DNA of 64,000 bases. It comes from Tribonema minus. Lineage: Eukaryota; Sar; Xanthophyceae; Tribonematales; Tribonemataceae. Made by a program: the position numbers and the translations under genes. The notes under the pieces were generated by a model that worked only from the letters and a program-made list of their open reading frames with translations, did no database searches and had not been told where the DNA came from. Position 1 is the stretch's first letter; each line of letters begins with the position of its first letter. Location of the stretch: assembly GCA_017506865.1 (NCBI GenBank), contig JAFCMP010000523.1:186001-250000 (forward strand), given 5' to 3'. Below are positions 29,639-40,268 of this stretch, in pieces.

Positions 29639-31449
29639 GCGGGGGTGGCGTCAGCGGCGGCGGCGGAGCGCGCGGCTGGTGGCCTGCGCCTCACGACAGG
29701 CATGATGCCACGAAAGGCATGATGCCGCGTTGCGACGGTGCGTTGTCGCTCGGCTCGCGCAGGCGACGGGCGGCGCTAGCGCAAGCTGCGATACGGCTGC
29801 AGTTGCGCGCACGCCACACGAATACCGGTGCTCAACTTGCGAGAGGCGCCCCTGAACACTTGGGACAGTGCCATAGCAGAGTTACGGTTGCTGTGCCACG
29901 AGCTGCCATCGCACAGCTCAGTAGCGTAGAGAGCAGCGCTGCCAGCTCTCATCATCTGCATCTTTATTGCATCCCAACAAATCTATGGAGTTATTGATGA
30001 GCGAGGCAGGTCTAAAATCATGCCCGAGCCACAGCTGTCTTGGGCACAAGGGCATCAGTAGAGTAGTTCATGTTCGTCAGGGTCTGACACACGCCACAGA
30101 GTGATATTTTTATCTGAGCTACCCAAGTGCTTCAACATGATCAGCTGAGCGATACTCAGACGATGCAAAGCGAGCTCACCTCCGTGTCATGTCCTCAGAG
30201 AAAGGTCCAAACCGCCGGAGCAAGCTGCTAACGCTACCCCCCGGCACCCACTCCTGGAAGATGCACAGCTGCCCGTCCTCCTCCCTGATCTCAGCCCCCA
30301 GGTACGACACGATATTCGGGTGCGAGAACTGCCGCATCAGGGCCATCTCCCGGTGCAGCTCACGCATGTCGCGCTCCGAGCCGTGCAGGCTCAGCACCTT
30401 CACCGCCATGAGCTCCCCCGTCACCTCGTTCAGCCCCATGTACACCACCCCGAACGAGCCTCGGGCGATGCGGTTGCCAAGCTTCCACTTGCCAGGGCGG
30501 ACGCGCCCGCGGCGAACCGTGCTCGCCCATCCGCCTCCTCGTCCGGGCACCAGCACATCGTCCACTGAAAAGGCCTTGCGCTCCAGGCCTTGCCCGCGGA
30601 TGACGGGCTCGCCGTCCGCACGTGTGCAGGGGCTGCCGCTATCGGGGGATTGCGCGCAGGTCGCCGTGGGCGTGGAGGCTGCGGATGAGTCCGTAGAGAA
30701 AGATATGCGGAGGTGCGAGCCCCACTTGTTGGGGAGTATGCGGGAGCGGGGCTTCATGCAGGGTACATTGCCGCGCTTGTCGCAGCAGCATGTGGCGGAA
30801 GAGGGGCTGCCGCCTGCGGTATAGCCCAACGAGGCTGAGGTCTTCTTGAGGCAGCGCCTCAGGCGCTGCACCGCACTGAGTGGGGCGTGGTGCTGCAGCT
30901 GCTGGTGCTGGCAGTGCTCTTGGTGAGACATACTGCTAGCCGGCGGCGAGCAGCATCCCGGGCCTTCTCTCAGACTGGATAGCTGCTGTCTGCTGTTGAA
31001 GCTCAATGGCGAGGATCCGCTGGACCTGCTCCCGCATCCGCCGGAGGAATGCGTCGATGCCTGCAAGCGCTTAAGGATGATGCACTGCACATCTGTGTCG
31101 CCGATCCCCCATTCCAGAAGAGTGGCTGAGGTGATGTGCACCAGATCGTTTCCCTTCTGCAAGAAGGACCTGCAAAGAGGATGGCAACGCGCCGAATGCA
31201 AAAAGCGCAGTGAGGGTGAGGATCGTTTGCCACACGGGGCCAGGCAGTACGATAGCACGGCAGGGCCTGCGCCTGGCTAGCGTCGCAACAGAAGCATAGA
31301 ACACACTCGAGGTTTGTCAAAAAAAGGCAAGCGAAGGCAAAGCACCTGAGCTGCTGGACGGCGACCAGGGCAGTGGCTGGGGGCACGCGGAGGCTCGCCA
31401 AGATGGCCTCGAACGTGTCTAAATCGCTTAAGCCTCCGCCTTCCGCCAT
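27388..31449 (-). CDS. SAM-domain MEKK-type protein kinase (4 exons)
   Basis: Modelled exons are 31449-31346, 31169-30180, 29598-29308 and 29062-27388. All introns are GT-AG and in phase, giving 1019 aa from the first in-frame ATG. Residues about 8-70 form a SAM-like helical domain split by intron 1. The kinase domain is about 263-523: [11 protein letters not shown] glycine loop, AVK lysine at 292, [13 protein letters not shown] Asp at 386, DFG Asp at 404, [10 protein letters not shown], and a [11 protein letters not shown] end. These match the MEKK/STE11 group of MAP kinase kinase kinases, which phosphorylate MAP2Ks. SAM domains in that group bind scaffolds. The first Gly of the loop is Ala. 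The last 500 residues are Ala/Gln/Gly-rich with short possible coiled coils and no recognised domain. Substrate and stimulus are unknown. Confidence 0.88.
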
Positions 31450-32559
31450 GTATGGCGCTGTTGGGCAACGGGCCAACCACGCCAAATGAGTAAATTGGTG
31501 CGGCTTTGGCTTCGAAGACTACCGAAAGTGATGGCTATAGCTCCGAGGCGATGGCGGCGCTGGCGCCTGAGGATGTGGTGCAGGGCATGCGGTTTACTGC
31601 GCACATCGCTCCTCTCCTTTGCCTTGGAAAAAGTTGCTGTACACACAGCCTGACCTAGTGGCGTCAGTCAGAAATGAGGTTTTTTTTTTTGAAGGGTTCG
31701 TAACGGTCATGTCTTCACTTTTTTTCTTTCAGCTTCTGTGCGTAAAACCTTCGTGTACATAGTGACAGTGATCGTGCATGGCGCATGCATCAGTGACCTG
31801 GCAGCGAGGCGCAGGCTCTTGTAACTTGCATCTCATCAGGGCATTACCTGCCATCTGCAATCTCGAGATATAGATCGGCACATCGGGACTTAACCATGTC
31901 TTTTTTTGGCGTAGAACTTTCGATTCATGTCACGCTGTCACGTGTTCCTGGTGCAGCTCCTGGTGCAGCTCATGGCGACAGCAGTCGTGTGCTGGGCCGA
32001 AAGTTCTAGCTGCCTGTGCTGGCGCGGTCTGATCAACGCAAACTTGCACTTTTCTTCTGCGATGATTGCAGTGCACTCGCCCCATTGTCATGAAATGGGG
32101 GCTTTTGCTGCACGAGTACGCGATCAGTTGTTTTAGAGACGGCGGTGCTCGAGCGACACCGCCACCGACATGAACCCTCGGCGCTGGCACCAAGGGCGTC
32201 TAGACGCTCTTGCTGGCACCATCGATCACACCCCGCATTGACATCGACGGCGCGTCTGCCGCAACGCCGCTGGCAGCAGCAGCAGCCACCAGCCCAGCCA
32301 GCCAGCCCAGCCGCCGCCGCTCCACTGCGCGGCGCGGCGCGGCGCGGCCACGATGTGGTGCCGACCATGCAGCAGCGCCGGCGGCGCGGAGCAGCAAGCA
32401 GCACCACCGCCCGCCGCCGCCGTCGCCGCCCCGCCCCGCCCGCCGCCACCGCCGCCACCGCCGTCGCTTCCGCTGCCCGCCGCACGTCGTAATGCGCACA
32501 TTCGAGGGTGCTCATCGCTTTGCCTGCACGGATTGCACATTCATCAGCGTGCGCCGCAT
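31450..32559. other. Intergenic region upstream of the kinase gene
   Basis: No supported gene. It should hold the kinase promoter and 5' UTR. The stretch 32240-32480 is very GC-rich (CCG/GCG runs) and yields long Ala/Arg/Pro frames in several phases, typical of base composition rather than coding. Confidence 0.4.
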
Positions 32560-34345
32560 GCTCGCTCCTCCATTTAACCGCCACATGGACTTCAATCTGT
32601 TTTGCGCGCCATGTGTCACAACACGCAAAGAGTACGCTACTTATCTAGCGCGCTGCCGACAGAGCTGAGCGTATGCGCGCCAGTGCTATGCCGTCGAAGG
32701 CTAGATGACTGGCTGCTCGGGGCACCGATGTCCTCCATGGCGATAGCAGCAGCTTCAACCGCTGAGCCCTGATGCTGCCAAACCCAATTGCCAAAGTAAG
32801 TTTGTTTACAAGCAAATCTGGCCATAATAATGCGTATTCTTGGCGGCCTCTTCGTCGCGGCAGCATTGCTTGGTATCCGCTGCAGTCTTCGCCGCGCGCG
32901 ACTGCGCCTGTGCCGCGAAGCAGGTGACGTTCAGCATCACGTGCGTCACGTCATCGTAGCGGTGACCGGCAAGGCGTTGGCAGGCAACACAATGAATGCC
33001 CATCCTAGATCCCCTGGAGACGCCAGTAATGGCGTGCAGTCCTCATCGACTAGCCCTGTCTTAAGATACTGCCGCAGCGTGCGCTGCATGGCCCGCGCGA
33101 AGCGTTGTCTGCGTTAATGTCATGTGCCTTGACGCGTGGTACTTGGCAGAGGCATGCGTGCAAACCGCCCGGCAATTTCCTGCACATGCTGCAGTGTGCC
33201 GCTGCTCCACTCCAACGAAGCGCTTCAAAGTCAGCTGCCAGGGCGTTCCATCAAGTGTGGCCGTTGGTGGGGTACATTGGCTCGTTGAAGAATGCCGTGC
33301 CGATGGAGTGCATGTGGCGCTGCGACCGGAATCGGGCAAGTGCTTGCATGCGCTGCGTGCCCTGCTTTTGCAGCTCCGCCTCCACCTTATCCGCAGGCAT
33401 GGCAGCAACGGCGTCCGCAAGCGCATTCTGGGTCAGGTGTCTCTGTCTGCACCGTAACTGCAGCGCAATGACATGAAGTGCCTCCGAAGTATACCATTTG
33501 CAGCATCTGCAGCTCCAGTCCCACCACCTGCTTGCTGCTGCTGCACCAGCGACAGAGCTGGTGCCGGTGCCTCGGGGCGCTGCTCAGGCTGCTGCAGCGC
33601 AGGCTGGTGGCGGTTGCTACTGTTGCTGCTGCAGCGGCGATAGGGCTGCTGGCAGCAGATGTTTCAGCTGGCCACCGGTTGCCGCACACAGGGATGCGGC
33701 GGTCGCGGCAATCGTTTGCATGAGGGGCAGGTGCGCAACCTCTAATGCCGCTGCGCCTTGTAGCATTGCTGGAGCGGGTTGCATAGCAGCAGCGGTGGCG
33801 CCGCCACGGCCTGCCATCGGTGCTGCTGGCGCTGCTGATGACGCCGGGGCAGTTCGGCATCTGCCACAGTGGCCGCTGCCATCGCCGTTGCCGCTCCCAG
33901 CGTCCCTCCGGCTGCGCCGCCTGCTGCCGCTGTCCCTGTTACAGCAGCAGCAGCAGCAGCAGTCTCAGGCGCAGCAGTGTTGCGTGCGCCCGCAACAGCT
34001 TTAGCAGCCGCTCGTGCTGCCGGCGCGACAGCTGCGTCATGTGCTGCCGCTGATGTTGCCCCTTTAGCTTGCGCAGCTGCACCTGTCGTCGCCGGAGTAG
34101 TTGCGCTGTCTGCTGCTAGCAGCTGCTGCTGCTGGTGCCGCTGCTGCCGCGGCCACTGGTCCCATCGCAGGTGCAGCTTCGCCGTGCGCCGGCAGTCTGA
34201 GAATGGCTGCATCATCATTTGCTGGCGCTGGAGCAGCTGCGCGCCTGCGCCCATTGCCGCTGGTCCTGTGGCACTTCCCACTGCCGGGACGGCAGCGCGG
34301 CCTGCTGCTGCTGCCGCTGTTGCAGCTGAGCAGCTGCACCTCCAA
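32560..34345 (-). pseudogene. Decayed relic of the long retrotransposon
   Basis: This stretch is colinear with the 3' half of the intact element, from the C-terminal nuclease region back through the CCHC region into the Ala-linker, with many substitutions and indels. Recognisable blocks include the counterpart of HMHSIGMAFLNEP, near 33290-33320, and the Ala-rich part, about 33500-34340. It breaks off at 34345, just before another GTAC and a second 3' tail. It shows that the family was active long before the young copies at the left. Confidence 0.75.
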
Positions 34346-34350
34346 CTACC

Positions 34351-34500
34351 ACATGTACTTTTTATCGGCTGTCGCCTAGGGCACGAAAGCGCAGATGGCT
34401 TGATGTCAAGCTTGCTACCTGCGTCTACATGTATCTTTCCACTAGGTCTCCGTTTGCACATCGTGCAAAAGACCCAAAATCGCAATCACTTCTGAACTAG
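34351..34500 (-). repeat. Diverged 3' tail of a second retrotransposon relic
   Basis: Starting at GTACTTTTTAT, the sequence follows the 3' UTR of the long element at reduced identity: the CGCC...GGGCACGAAAG counterpart of the terminal hairpin, then GATGTCAAGC...CTACATGTAT. Similarity fades near 34500. It abuts the larger relic at a GTAC. Confidence 0.6.
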
Positions 34501-35240
34501 AACCCTGTTTCTCATCCTGTCTGGTGTATGGTACAGACCATACTGTTAGGTATATTAATGATGCAACAGATCTGCAGCAGACCATTTGTGTGATGCTGTG
34601 GGTGATTACAAAGCCTCAGAAACAAGGTTCATTCCGATTTAAAAGAGAGTTTGTCTGTCCACCGAAAACAACCAATATGTCGCCGGCATTCATGACCACA
34701 TCATGAACGCTGGGCTCGCGCAAAAAGAGACTTTGCGGAGGCCTTGAGGGGGAAATAAGTGGAGAGTGTAGCCAAGAGTAGGCGCGTGCAGCGAAGAGAA
34801 GGAGCAGCTGTGCGGTACAGCTCGCGAAGGACGGTCGGTGGCACACGGTGCCCTGCCTGAGGCACTTCAACGCAGCACGCGAGAACTGTTGCCGAGTGAG
34901 GTGCAGCAACAGTCCTTGCTTCACGGTAAGCAGTGCTGAGCCACGTGTGGCGCCAAGTGCTGGCGCTGACTAGTATTCACGGCGAATAAAACGCATGGTA
35001 TGGCGGGGAAGCAGCAACTTGGTGTGGCTTGTGAGCTGAGCATGTTAAGGCTCAGCTACAGCCAGCATAAGCCCAGTGCAGCTGTTGAGCAAGCTGTACC
35101 CATGGCGTGGGCTGCCTTGACAGACGGAGCGTGGCGTGTTCCGACGATGGGCTGCTGCAGGCAAGGCCAAGTTAAGCTGCTCGACGAGCAGGAGGAGCAC
35201 GACACTGGTGGTCAAGGTGACATGCAGGTATGCAGCAAAT
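34501..35240. other. Non-coding stretch, nothing recognised
   Basis: Only short open frames are present, with no domain-like sequence and no consistent splice pattern. Confidence 0.35.
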
Positions 35241-35244
35241 TGTG

Positions 35245-35850
35245 GTCGGTTGATTTGGCGACCCGTCAGCAATGAACCTCCATAGGTGGTGCTTGCCAAC
35301 TGTTCGCAAGGCAACTGGCCTGGCTGGCTGAAGCTGGAGCCTCGATTCAATGTAGAAGCCTGAGGCTTGCAGAGCTGCATGCTGTCAAATAGGGCAGTGA
35401 GCACGCAGAAGACTGCGATCGATTGACTTGGCGACCCATCAGTCGTGCATTTTCATGGCTGGTACTTGCCAACTGTTTGCAACGGCGACTGGCCTGGGCT
35501 GGCTGCAGCTGAAGACATGTGCAACATGCGAGGCTTGCAGAGCTGCCAGTGCATGCTGTCACACTGGGGGCGTGTATGCAGTGAGCACGCATCAGATTGG
35601 GGTCGGTCGAATTGGCAACTCATGAGCATTGAACTGCCATGGCCGGTCCTTGCCACCTGTTTCGATCGCGACTGCCTTGGACTGACTGCAGCTGAAGACA
35701 TATGCAACATGCGAGGCTTGCGGAGCTGCCTGTGCATGCTGTCACACTGGGCCATGCATGCAGTGAGCACGCAGCAAGTTCTGCTCGGCTGACTTGGCGC
35801 GTCGTGAGCGTTGGACTGCCATCTGGCAGCAGGTGCCATGGCAATGCGTT
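35245..35850. repeat. Tandem repeat, about 172-185 bp units
   Basis: Three units and a partial fourth start near 35247, 35419, 35604 and 35787. Each begins around TTGACTTGGCGACCC or a variant, continues with a CTTGCCAACTGTTTGC block, and carries AACATGCGAGGCTTGC and GTGAGCACGCA blocks. The units have diverged at about 15-25 percent of positions. Small open frames cross the repeat but change between units. Confidence 0.75.
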
Positions 35851-36489
35851 CTTCAAGAGGCCAGGTGATTCCAACAAGTTGAACGCACTGTTGTCAACAG
35901 CATCATGTGGTATGAGAGCAGCTGAGGCGCAGACCGAGCTGGCACAGCAGGACGTGATAACACACTTTTGATATCGCCATATAACCTGCATGGAGTAAGC
36001 ATTCCTCTAGACAGTGTATGTGTTTGAAGCTACATAATGTGGTATTTTGTGACATTGTGTGCTGAATTGCTGCTTTGCCCTGCTTGTCAACATACACTTC
36101 TGCAGTGTGCAATGAAGCAGCGTCGGGTGTGGTTGAGCCTTTGATGACCCCAGGCGGTGGAGCAGTCATTACATAACTCAGTGGAGTCGCGCAGCCCTTC
36201 AAACGCAGGAGATGGCTGCTTACCTGCAGCTCAGCGTGGCTGACGTTTGCGCTTGAAGTCTCTCAAGTTTAGTAGAAGGCTCCCGTGTTGTTTTGCAACC
36301 AGCTTTTGTCACATGTGCCACCTCCTGTGCCCCCTGCTTCCTCTGCTGCTGTGCATTGACGACAGTGTGCCTGTCTGCATGGCTAGCTTTCCAACATGTT
36401 TGCAATACAACAACCCTGACATCAAATTTGTGCAGCTTGTGAGCCAACAATGCTCTTGTCGCTTTTTGTAGCATTATGGTGCACTCTAT

Positions 36490-36700
36490 CTGCTTGCGTC
36501 CCTAGGACTCTCCCCCAGCCCGCAGGGGCTATTATGCGACAACTTGAAAGTGTCTCAATAAGCATCGACAATCACTTCTGAACGACATCGGCCAATGGCA
36601 TATGCCCCACCACCACGGCCTCATCCATCTGTCCACCCCTTTGGACTCCGCCATATGCGACATGCAATGTTACGCAATGTGTGCTCATGGATTTGTATGT
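36490..36700 (-). repeat. Diverged retrotransposon 3'-end relic
   Basis: The order of blocks (GACAACTTGAAAGTGTCTC, then CAATGGCATATGCC, then a Pro-rich stretch, then CTCCGCCATATG) matches the 3' UTR and C-terminal end of the long element at low identity. It is too short and too decayed to place more exactly. Confidence 0.45.
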
Positions 36701-36994
36701 TTACGTGAAGGCCCGAGGTACAGTAGTCCAAGTGGCATTCCTAGACTTACATCTATGCAGCGACCTACTTAGTCTGCACCCCTAAGAGCTTGGACACCTG
36801 ATGCTGCAGCCCAGTATGAGTGCTCCGCGTGTGTATGTACAACATAACACATGTACTACTTTGAAGTACGACATGTGATTTGGATGTGTGGGCTAGTGAC
36901 ATGTGTTCTGCATCCTCGGTTGGCGATGATGAGCAGCACCACAATAATTTTGACCCAGGCGATTGCAACAGAACACATCACGAGCATGCATTCA

Positions 36995-37345
36995 AGCTGC
37001 CGGGAGGGCACACGCACATGGAGCATCAACGGTCGTGAATGGTTGCATGCCTCACACTTGAGCAGGAGCTTGCAGTCGCATGATGTCCTGACATGGAAGT
37101 AGCGTCCGATGAATGTTTATGTAGCACCTCTTTAGCATACAACAGGCAGCAGTACAGTCGCAGAAGAAGCATACATACAAGCTGCCGCCGGGGGTGCGTT
37201 GCACACACAGATCAAGGAGAGCATCAATGGTCATGAACGGTTGCATGCCTCACACTTGAGCAGGAGCTTGCAATCGCGCAACATCCTGGCATGCAGAGTC
37301 CTATGACTGTCAGCACCAATTGAGCAATTGAGCATACAGCAAGCA
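36995..37345. repeat. Two-copy direct repeat, about 190-bp period
   Basis: The block GGTTGCATGCCTCACACTTG followed by AGCAGGAGCTTGCA occurs near 37041 and 37242, and related blocks on both sides (GAGCATCAA before it, CATACA-CAGCAG after it) also recur. It has no coding meaning. Confidence 0.65.
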
Positions 37346-37777
37346 GCAGCACAGACACAGATGCAGCGCAGCTTGGTGGTGGCGCTCGCCCAAAAAAACG
37401 TTGTTATTGATCGTAATGCAGGAGACGCATAGTGTGCGCGATGTAGGCCCAAGCCGTGACTTTACACACGAAAAAGGCCTCAGGTACGGGATGTGCCAAA
37501 GGGCTGCTACAGAAGAGATTTTTTAGACATTTGACACAGAGCAACACACTCTCAAGCTCCAACAGGGTGTGCCACCGGGGCTCTAAGCCGTGCACATAGT
37601 GCCCAGCGTGCCCCACGGGATTGGCGCTATGCGTAGGGGGAAACTCAGCTGGACGCTTCTGTGATAGGTGCGCGTCACCATCTGCCATTCGCTCTTGCTC
37701 GACTGCCTGTGGGGGTAAAAAAGCAAAGCGAACCCCGGCCCAGGCTGCCCCAGGGGGGGGCCACATACCAGGGGCCC

Positions 37778-37782
37778 TTACA
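37778..37782 (-). terminator. Candidate TGTAA polyadenylation signal for the MYB gene
   Basis: TGTAA on the minus strand lies about 357 nt past the stop of the MYB gene. TGTAA is the usual green-algal signal. A five-base match is weak by itself, but its position is right. Confidence 0.35.
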
Positions 37783-38138
37783 TTGCCCCGCGCTGCGCAC
37801 CACAACGGCATCTTACTCCCCATCAATCGATTGTTTCCTCAGATCCGAAACCAAATTCAACGCTGCGTTTCTCACACATATTTGTGCGCGCGCCTGCGCC
37901 GCGAGGGGCGCTGGCGCCGCCCACAAACTGTCATTGCCACGCTGAGAAGCCGTTCGCGCAGCTGCGGCACTGCCCGCATGCCCCGTCCTCTATACAGCGG
38001 GTTGCGCTGTCTCCGCTCCGCGCAGCAGCTGTGCTGCCGGCGTACCGCGTTTCCCCACGTCACCGTCTTCCACAACCCGCGTTCACCCGCCAACGCCCCC
38101 CCCCCCCCCCGCCCCCCACCGCCCCGCTGTCCGACCCC

Positions 38139-40233
38139 TCACAGCTGCTGCGGCGCAGCGGCGTCCGCGTTCGTCGCGCGCTTCAGGCGCGGCGGAGACG
38201 CAAAGACGCCGCTGCGGCCGCCGCCGCCGTGCTGCATGCCGCCGTCCTGCGCCTGCATGAGCCCGAGGTCCATAGAGTAGCTGCCGCTGCCGACTGCGCT
38301 GCTGGGCGCTGCGGCGCCGGCATCCGGCGCTGGAGCCGCTGCTGCCGCCGCAAACTCCGCCAACCCCATCGTCGCGTCGTCAGCACCGAGGAAACCATGC
38401 ATGCTGGCTGCGCCCGTTGCAGCGGCGCCGGCGCCGTGCTCAGCGCCGAGCGCCGCGCCGACGGGCGCGCCGCCGAGCATGGGGCTCGCCGCGAACATGG
38501 CGCGCACCTCCGCCATCGCCTCTGACGAGATCTCCGGCACGAACGTCTGCTGCTGCTGCTGCTGCTGCTGCATGTGCTGTTGCTGCATGTGCTGCGCCTG
38601 GTGCTGCATCAGGTCCAGCGACTGCTGCTGCTGCTGCTGCTGGTGCATGAGGGGCGGCGCTGGTTGCTGCTGCTGCTGCTGCTGAGGCGCCGCCGCCGCC
38701 GCTGCTGCCGCACCTGCGTCCTGCTGCTGCACCATGGCCTGCTGCGCCGCGAGCGCCTGCTGGTGCGCTGCCTGCGCCTGCAGCTGCGCTTGCACCTGCT
38801 GCTGCGCGGCCTGCTGCTGCAGAAGCTGCGCCTGAAGCTGCTGCTGCTGCACGTGCTGCGCCTCGAGTTGCTGCTGCAGCTGACGGTGCTGCGCCTGCTG
38901 CTGCTGCAGCGTCGCTGCAAGGGCGCGCTGCTGCTGCTCGCCCGCGCCGCCTGCGCCCCCGCCACCGCCAGCTGGATCCTGCAGCTGCTCCGATGAGACT
39001 TGCATTGGCTCGAGCATGGGCGCCGCGGGTGCATCGGAGCCCGCGTCTGACCCCGTTTGGCTGATGGGCCCCGAGCCATGGCGCTCCAGCGGCGGCGGCA
39101 TCGCGAAAGCCATATTGAGCACGGGCGAGTCCCTGTGCTCCGTCTTCATCATCACCGGCTGCTGCAGTGCCTGTTGCTGAGGCGCCACGGCCACCGGCAT
39201 CTGAAGCATGGGCTGCTGCTGCTGCTGCTGCTGCTGTGGCGGCGGCATCTGCTGCGGCGGCGCCATCTGCTGCCGCGGCGCCATCTGCGGAACCTGCTGC
39301 TGCTGCTGCTGCCGCTGCATTGTAGGCGCTGCCGCTGGCGCCATGACCGCCGCCGCAGCCGCCATCACCGCCACGCTGTCCACGCGCGGCGCCACGGGAG
39401 TCGCCGCCGGCGCCGGCGTGCTCGAAATGCCCGTCCCCTTGAACTTGTCGATGAGCTGCTTCATGATGCTGCGCTGCGCCTCGTTGCTGAGGTAGCGGAA
39501 GTACGGCAGCATGTCGAGCGGCACGTGCTCGTTGGGCTTCATGCCGGACCCCACCGTCTCGCGCGTCGCGCGCACCGCCTGGCTCACGGGCGACTCCGCG
39601 GGCTGCTGGTGGTGGCGGAACGCGCCGCCGCCGCCGCCGACGGGCGGCGTGCCGAAGCGGTCCGGCCCGCCCAGCGTCAGCGGGCTGGGCGCCGTCCCCA
39701 GCAGCAGCTGCGACAGCGCCGTCATCGAGGGGCTGCTGAGCGAGGGGGGGCGCGAGGGGTCCAGCGGCATGCACGTGTCTATCGTCGGCGGCCGCATGGC
39801 GCTGGCGCTGTTGGGCATGAGGAAGCCCATGCCGCCCGCGGCGTGCTGCTGCTGCTGCTGCTGCTCGTGCGACTGCTGCCGCGGCGGCGGCGCCGGCGCC
39901 GCGAACGGCTGCGAGGCAGGCGGCAGCGCGGCGGGCAGGAAGCTGCTGCCGTTGGACTGGTGAGGCAGCTGCATCGACGCCGGCGCCGGCGTGTGCGCGC
40001 CCATTCGCATGGAGGACCCAGGACGCATTGGCATCGGCGGCTGCATGAGGCCGGAGCCGCCTGCGGGCGCCTGCGCGCCGCCGTTGCTGGCGACCTGCTG
40101 CTGCTGCGGCGGCGGCGCCGACATGGTGCGCTGCACATCCATCGGCATGGGCATCGCCTGCACGGGCAGCGTCACGCTGGCACCACGAGGAAGCATGGCA
40201 GCCGCAGCGGGTGCTGGTGCGACCATGGCAAGG

Positions 40234-40268
<35 letters not shown>

